A stretch of DNA of 62,000 nucleotides from Glandiceps talaboti (lineage: Eukaryota > Hemichordata > Enteropneusta > Spengelidae). Below the pieces are notes generated by a model, which had not been told where the DNA came from, searched no databases, and saw nothing but the letters and a program-made list of their open reading frames with translations. This document shows positions 56,326-62,000 of this stretch, piece by piece. Location of the stretch: the NCBI RefSeq assembly GCF_964340395.1, contig NC_135555.1, positions 21,446,447-21,508,446 on the forward strand. The letters run 5' to 3'. Every line of letters begins with the position of its first letter. Position 1 is the stretch's first letter. Made by a program: the position numbers and the translations under genes.

Positions 56326-59079
56326 ACTTTATGGTCTCTGTGGTTACTTTTGTTTAAAGGGACACAGTCTGTAACTTTATGGTCTCTGTGGTTACTTTTG
56401 TATAAAGGGACACAGTCTGTAACTTTATGGTCTCTGTGGTTACTTTTGTTTAAAGGGACACAGTCTGTAACTTTATGGTCTCTGTGGTTACTTTTGTTTA
56501 AAGGGATACAGTCTGTAACTTTATGGTCTCTGTGGTTACTTTTGTTTAAAGGGATACAGTCTGTAACTTTATGGTCTCTGTGGTTACTTTTGTTTAAAGG
56601 GACACAGTCTGTAACTTTATGGTCTCTGTGGTTACTTTTGTTTAAAGGGACACAGTCTGTAACTTTATGGTCTCTGTGGTTACTTTTGTTTAAAGGGACA
56701 CAGTCTGTAACTTTATGGTCTCTGTGGTTACTTTTGTTTAAAGGGACACAGTCTGTAACTTTATGGTCTCTGTGGTTACTTTTGTTTAAAGGGACACAGT
56801 CTGTAACTTTATGGTCTCTGTGGTTACTTTTGTTTAAAGGGGCACAGTCTGTAACTTTATGGTCTTTGGTGGTTACTTTTGTTTAAAGGGACACAGTCTG
56901 TAACTTTATGGTCTTTGGTGCTTACTTTTGTTTAAAGGGACACAGTCTGTAACTTTATGGTCTTTGGTGGTTACTTTTGTTTAAAGGGACACAGTCTGTA
57001 ACTTTATGGTCTCTGTGGTTACTTTTGTTTAAAGGGGCACAGTCTGTAACTTTATGGTCTTTGGTGGTTACTTTTGTTTAAAGGGACACAGTCTGTAACT
57101 TTATGGTCTTTGGTGCTTACTTTTGTTTAAAGGGACACAGTCTGTAACTTTATGGTCTTTGGTGGTTACTTTTGTTTAAAGGGACACAGTCTGTAACTTT
57201 ATGGTCTTTGATGGTTACTTTTGTTTAAAGGGACACAGTCTGTAACTTTATGGTCTTTGATGGTTACTTTTGTTTAAAGGGGCACAGTCTGTAACTTTAT
57301 GGTCTTTGATGGTTACTTTTGTTTAAAGGGACACAGTCTGTAACTTTATGGTCTTTGGTGGTTACTTTTGTTTAAAGGGACACAGTCTGTAACTTTATGG
57401 TCTTTGATGGTTACTTTTGTTTAAAGGGACACAGTCTGTAACTTTATGGTCTCTGTGGTTACTTTTGTTTAAAGGGACACAGTCTGTAACTTTATGGTCT
57501 TTGGTGGTTACTTTTGTTTAAAGGGACACAGTCTGTAACTTTATAGTGTTTGGAGATTACTTTTGTTTAAAGGGACACAGTCTGTAACTTTATGGTCTTT
57601 GGTGCTTACTTTTGTTTAAAGGGACACAGTCTGTAACTTTATGGTCTTTGGTGGTTACTTTTGTTTAAAGGGACACAGTCTAACTTTATGGTCTTTGGTG
57701 GTTACTTTTGTTTAAAGGGACACAGTCTGTAACTTTATGGACTTTGATGGTTACTTTTGTTTAAAGGGACACAGTCTGTAACTTTATGGTCTTTGATGGT
57801 TACTTTTGTTTAAAGGGACACAGTCTGTAACTTTATGGTCTTTGATGGTTACTTTTGTTTAAAGGGACACAGTCTGTAACTTTATGGTCTTTGATGGTTA
57901 CTTTTGTTTAAAGGGACACAGTCTGTAGCTTTATGGTCTTTGATGGTTACTTTTGTTTAAAGGGACACAGTCTGTAACTTTATGGTCTTTGATGGTTACT
58001 TTTGTTTAAAGGGACACAGTCTGTAACTTTATGGTCTCTGTGGTTACTTTTGTTTAAAGGGACACAGTCTGTAACTTTATGGTCTCTGTGGTTACTTTTG
58101 TTTAAAGGGACACAGTCTGTAACTTTATGGTCTCTGTGGTTACTTTTGTTTAAAGGGGCACAGTCTGTAACTTTATGGTCTTTGGTGGTTACTTTTGTTT
58201 AAAGGGACACAGTCTGTAACTTTATGGTCTTTGGTGGTTACTTTTGTTTAAAGGGACACAGTCTGTAACTTTATGGTCTTTGGTGGTTACTTTTGTTTAA
58301 AGGGACACAGTCTGTAACTTTATGGTCTTTGATGGTTACTTTTGTTTAAAGGGACACAGTCTGTAACTTTATGGTCTTTGATGGTTACTTTTGTTTAAAG
58401 GGACACAGTCTGTAACTTTATGGTCTTTGATGGTTACTTTTGATTAAAGGGACACAGTCTGTAACTTTATGGTCTCTGTGGTTACTTTTGTTTAAAGGGA
58501 CACAGTCTGTAACTTTATGGTCTCTGTGGTTACTTTTGTTTAAAGGGACACAGTCTGTAACTTTATGGTCTCTGTGGTTACTTTTGTTTAAAGGGACACA
58601 GTCTGTAACTTTATGGTCTTTGATGTGTACATTTGTTTAAAGGGACACAGTCTGTAACTTTATGGTCTTTGGTGGTTACTACTGTTTAAAGGGACACAGT
58701 CTGTAACTTTATGGTCTTTAGTGGTTACTACTGTTTAAAGGGACACAGTCTGTAACTTTATGGTCTTTGGTGGTTACTACTGTTTAAAGGGACACAGTCT
58801 GTAACTTTATGGTCTTTGATGGATACTTTTGTTTAAAGGGACACAGTCTGTAACTTTATGGTCTTTGGTGGTTACTTTTGTTTAAAGGGACACAGTCTGT
58901 AACTTTATGGTCTTTGGTGGTTACTTTTGTTTAAAGGGACACAGTCTGTAACTTTATGGTCTTTGGTGGTTACATTTGTTTAAAGGGACACAGTCTGTAA
59001 CTTTATGGACTTTGATGGTTACTTTTGTTTAAAGGGGCACAGTCTGTAACTTTATGGACTTTGATGGTTACTTTTGTTT
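56326..59079 (+). repeat. Large minisatellite, 48/49-bp unit, about 57 copies
   Basis: The unit starts tttaaagggacacagtctgt, continues aactttatggtct, and ends ctgtggttacttttg (48 bp) or ttggtggttacttttg (49 bp). Copies are over 90 percent alike. Variants are ctctgtgg, ctttggtgg, ctttggtgc, ctttgatgg, ggcaca for gacaca, and 'ttactactg'. Runs of 48-bp units stay open in one frame and make apparent proteins of 16-residue repeats (208 codons at 56260-56886). These are artefacts: each 49-bp unit breaks them. Confidence 0.98.
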
Positions 59080-60690
59080 CAAATTAAAATATATTCCAGT
59101 AATTCCAACTACTAAGATATGTTGAATCATACCTAGCAATGGGTAGAAATGTCATCAGAAATTTGTAAAGGATATAAATTCAAAAGAATACTACACTCTT
59201 GTTTTTCCATATCTCTCATATTATTTTGACTACGATGGGCTCCTAGATAGCATTAAATGGGTGTATACTGTGTATAGGTGTATTTTGTTCATTAACTTAA
59301 GCTAAAAATATGCATGGTTTCAGTTTTAGGCTGTATCACGTTAAGAAATTATAGAATTCATATTCTGATGCACAGTCTATGAATATTGTGATCAGATAAG
59401 TTGTAACTTTTCAGTGAAAAAAGTTTTAAAAACAGAACATAAATGAATGATCAGACAATTTCACTAATTAAAAATGTTTGTTTCCGATAACATGACTTCA
59501 GAAAATAGGGTAGGTAGGTCAGGATTTTATTTTTATTTTATATTTTCTTAGAGATACTCGTTAGTCACAATACTTCCGTAACAGTTAATGAGATGTAAAA
59601 GAAGTAAATGAAGATAATTATGTGATTCAGAAGTAGACAAACACAATATACAGATTGTGCTGTTATAGGCTGAAATCACATTGTTTCTCTCTCGAATGTG
59701 ATTTTTTTTTTTTTAAAGTAACCAAAGAAAATCTACAGTGGAATAGAAGTTTGTACCTTTTTGCTTGTAAAATATGTTTAGGGGTGGTGGCTTAAACTAG
59801 GTTCAGTCAGGTTATTGAAAACACACAATTTTTTATACCTAAATTGTAACTGTTCAGTGAAAAAGGTTGTAAAACAGAATATAAGTGAATGATCAGATAA
59901 TTTGAGTGAGTTGTAAAAGTTGTAAAAGTTGTAAATAGACTGTAAATAGACACTACAATCAGACCAGTTCATTGAGTTTTATAACAGTTTTCGGTGTGCT
60001 ATAACAAATATCATAAAAGCTATGATACCATGTAATCAAAGTTAACCAAGCAGACTATCAAAATTTATCTTTAAGTGATTTGGTGTCACATGTTGCATTC
60101 AATTACTTCCATAATCTTCCCATGAAATCTTGTATCCACAGCATGGTGCCAGATACTAGATACTAGCTACTGTATACCCTACACACACCTTTCCCATTGC
60201 GCCGATATTGCCATTCACATGGCAACAAGAATTGCTACAAAAGTTGCTATGATGTTTGATGGTGTCATATTGTGTCTTCATTATGGTCTATCCCATGGTG
60301 AATAAATTTTCAAACGTTGTGTTTAAGTGTTTCACCAAGTGTTCCCATCACTGACATGCGTTCTCTTCAAAGAAATTTTTTGTGCTTTTTTTTGAACAAA
60401 AGTACCACCTCCGTGTTGTCAGGGGACTTTTCATTGAAATTTGCACGAGCTCTATTTTTGTTCCTATGCTTTCACTGTGTAACTTACACTAATTCAATAC
60501 TTTTCTCTTGTTTTCTGTTACATCTAACACCATTCAGTGCAGTTGTACACCACAATCTCTATACTTCATATACTTTTGCTTAAATAATTAACTTAATATG
60601 AAGGCAATTTAATCATAATATTGTGGTGAAGTGGTTGTTCCTTTAATATTCAAAACAATGTCTTTATTGTAACAGTTGACACTAGTAGGA
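59080..60690. other. Intergenic, no supported gene
   Basis: Contains one direct-repeat pair (59395-59475 and 59840-59915). The 88-codon frame at 60317-60583 is low-complexity hydrophobic sequence with no family. Confidence 0.45.
59395..59915 (+). repeat. Direct repeat pair of about 75 bp
   Basis: 'ttgtaacttttcagtgaaaa' and 'aatgaatgatcagacaattt' at 59400-59460 recur as 'ttgtaactgttcagtgaaaa' and 'agtgaatgatcagataattt' at 59843-59902. Confidence 0.8.
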
Positions 60691-60860
60691 CTGGTCTTTA
60701 GGTGTCTCAGTTCTGATTAGGATTCAACTGTGCAAGTACGAATAACATTGTCTGGCAGAGCTACAGAAAATCTAATCATTATGGCTCCACTGATAAGATA
60801 GCATTAATGCGAGAATTAGAACCTGGCATTGAATCATAGACCTTTAAATAAAGTTTTCTA
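60690..60860 (+). repeat. Dispersed repeat family C, copy 4
   Basis: 'tctggcagagctacagaaaa', 'ttatggctccactgataaga', 'agaacctggcattgaatcat' and 'agacctttaaa' match the family in order. Confidence 0.78.
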
Positions 60861-62000
60861 ATAGACAAATTTTTTATTTTTGTATATTCAACAAAGAAAA
60901 AAAGAATGTAATTTCAGATCGAAAGTTGTGAGGAACAAGAAAGCACTTTGTGGCATATTTTTGTACTAATTTATATTTTGTACACACTTTCAATAATAAT
61001 TCCTGCAGACTGCAAAGTTTGTTGGTTGTAGAATTAGGGCATGATGCAGCCTTTTGGTAACAATGGTCTTACAACCAGACTCACTTAGACTGACCCAGAT
61101 TCTACCTGCCTATTTTTCAATCAGCTTTCTTCAAAATAGTCACATATGTGACATGACTACAACTTACAAGAAAGTCTCTTTTATTTGAGAACTGGAAGAA
61201 CTTTTTTTCCCCATTGATTCCCTTCTTTGTAACGGACCAATCAGTACCTTTGATAGTTTTTTTTTACAACAAGAATCAACGTTGATAACGTTTCAAGTTG
61301 TGGTGTCACTTTGTATTTAAATTTTTCTATATGTTTTTTGTGTGTAATTACAGTAGATGTGTGCTTGATATCCAAGTTTAAGACAAATTTTCATGTTTTG
61401 ATTTTTAATATATATAAATATTTGCACAATCTTAGAGGAAGTTTTATTTATCTGATTTATAATAGACCCACCTGTTGTAAGTAAAAAAAAAAGTATACAT
61501 AAACTTTTGTACAAAAATGTTAAAAAATTTCACTTTTCTTTGTTGGCAGACAACATGACTAAATTGAGGGATATTCCACTTTGTGTTAAAGGGGTGTCAC
61601 AAAATACAGAAATGTATTTTATGAATATTTTCATGTAATGTCTTAACTTATAACATCGAGTACCAATGATTGATGAGTTTTCTTTCAAAAACAGATGACA
61701 CTATTATCAAAACTTTGTCCTGGTTAGTTTTGTACTATCGTATTGAAAATTGTATTTCCAACAAAAATTACAATATTGGACTTTTGATAAATATTTACTA
61801 ATGGCATTACATTAATAAAAGATAAAATAGATCCTAGGGCTCATAAAAACAGGATATAGTTCAGTATTTCTCCACCCCACCCCACCCCCCCACCCCACCC
61901 CCACCCCTCCATTGAATGACTGACCCCTAATTTGCCTAAAACTGATACAATGTATAATTAACTGTAAAAGTTTAGATTGGGGATTTACCTCATAATTGAA
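60861..62000. other. Intergenic, nothing recognised
   Basis: AT-rich. A CCACCCC-rich tract lies at 61872-61910. No conserved frame. Confidence 0.45.

Noticed and set aside
56260-56886. 208-codon frame made of 16-residue repeats (GTQSVTLWSLWLLLFK)
   Set aside because: It is the translation of 48-bp minisatellite units. It stops where 49-bp units begin, and the same happens at 58002 and 58440.
61697-61728. A third possible CBFB last exon (MTLLSKLCPG after aaaaacag)
   Set aside because: It is 15 kb away, its pyrimidine tract is poor, and nearer acceptors exist. It cannot be excluded without transcripts.

Overview
The window is eukaryotic nuclear DNA from an animal, most likely a marine invertebrate deuterostome. 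The genes are split by GT-AG introns. The DNA is AT-rich, crowded with microsatellites and minisatellites, and carries a tRNA-headed SINE and a decayed non-LTR retrotransposon. The two proteins recognised (PIGN and CBF-beta) are very close to the vertebrate ones. A hemichordate or echinoderm is my guess; the sequence alone does not prove the phylum.

Layout. (1) 1-22.3 kb is the 3' end of PIGN (GPI ethanolamine phosphate transferase 1) on the + strand. Four coding exons are visible (2190-2338, 3736-3811, 19848-20017, 22165-22294); the 5' part lies outside the window. The 16-kb intron between exons two and three holds a LINE pseudogene on the - strand (about 7.1-10.95 kb), four copies or fragments of one SINE family, two foldback elements and several dispersed repeats. 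(2) 22.3-36.7 kb is intergenic, with no gene I can support. From about 25.3 kb the DNA becomes markedly richer in CpG. (3) 36.9-47 kb is CBFB (core-binding factor beta, the RUNX partner) on the + strand. Five coding exons are certain (36896-36973, 37177-37263, 37467-37586, 43482-43598, 46284-46403), with two competing candidates for the terminal exon (46863 or 47423). (4) 47.5-62 kb has no recognised gene. It is AT-rich, poor in CpG, and carries a 2.75-kb minisatellite of 48/49-bp units (56326-59079) and more copies of the dispersed families.

The two genes lie head to tail on the same strand and have unrelated jobs: ER GPI-anchor synthesis and a nuclear transcription cofactor. There is no operon and no sign that they work together. 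The most interesting signals are the roughly 17.5-kb CpG-rich domain around the CBFB promoter, the family of inverted-arm elements, a degenerate tandem repeat carrying E2F-like sites, candidate enhancers with paired octamer and RUNX-type sites, and the ordered variants of the large minisatellite. I saw no prokaryotic system, CRISPR array, or conserved RNA gene apart from the tRNA-derived SINE head.
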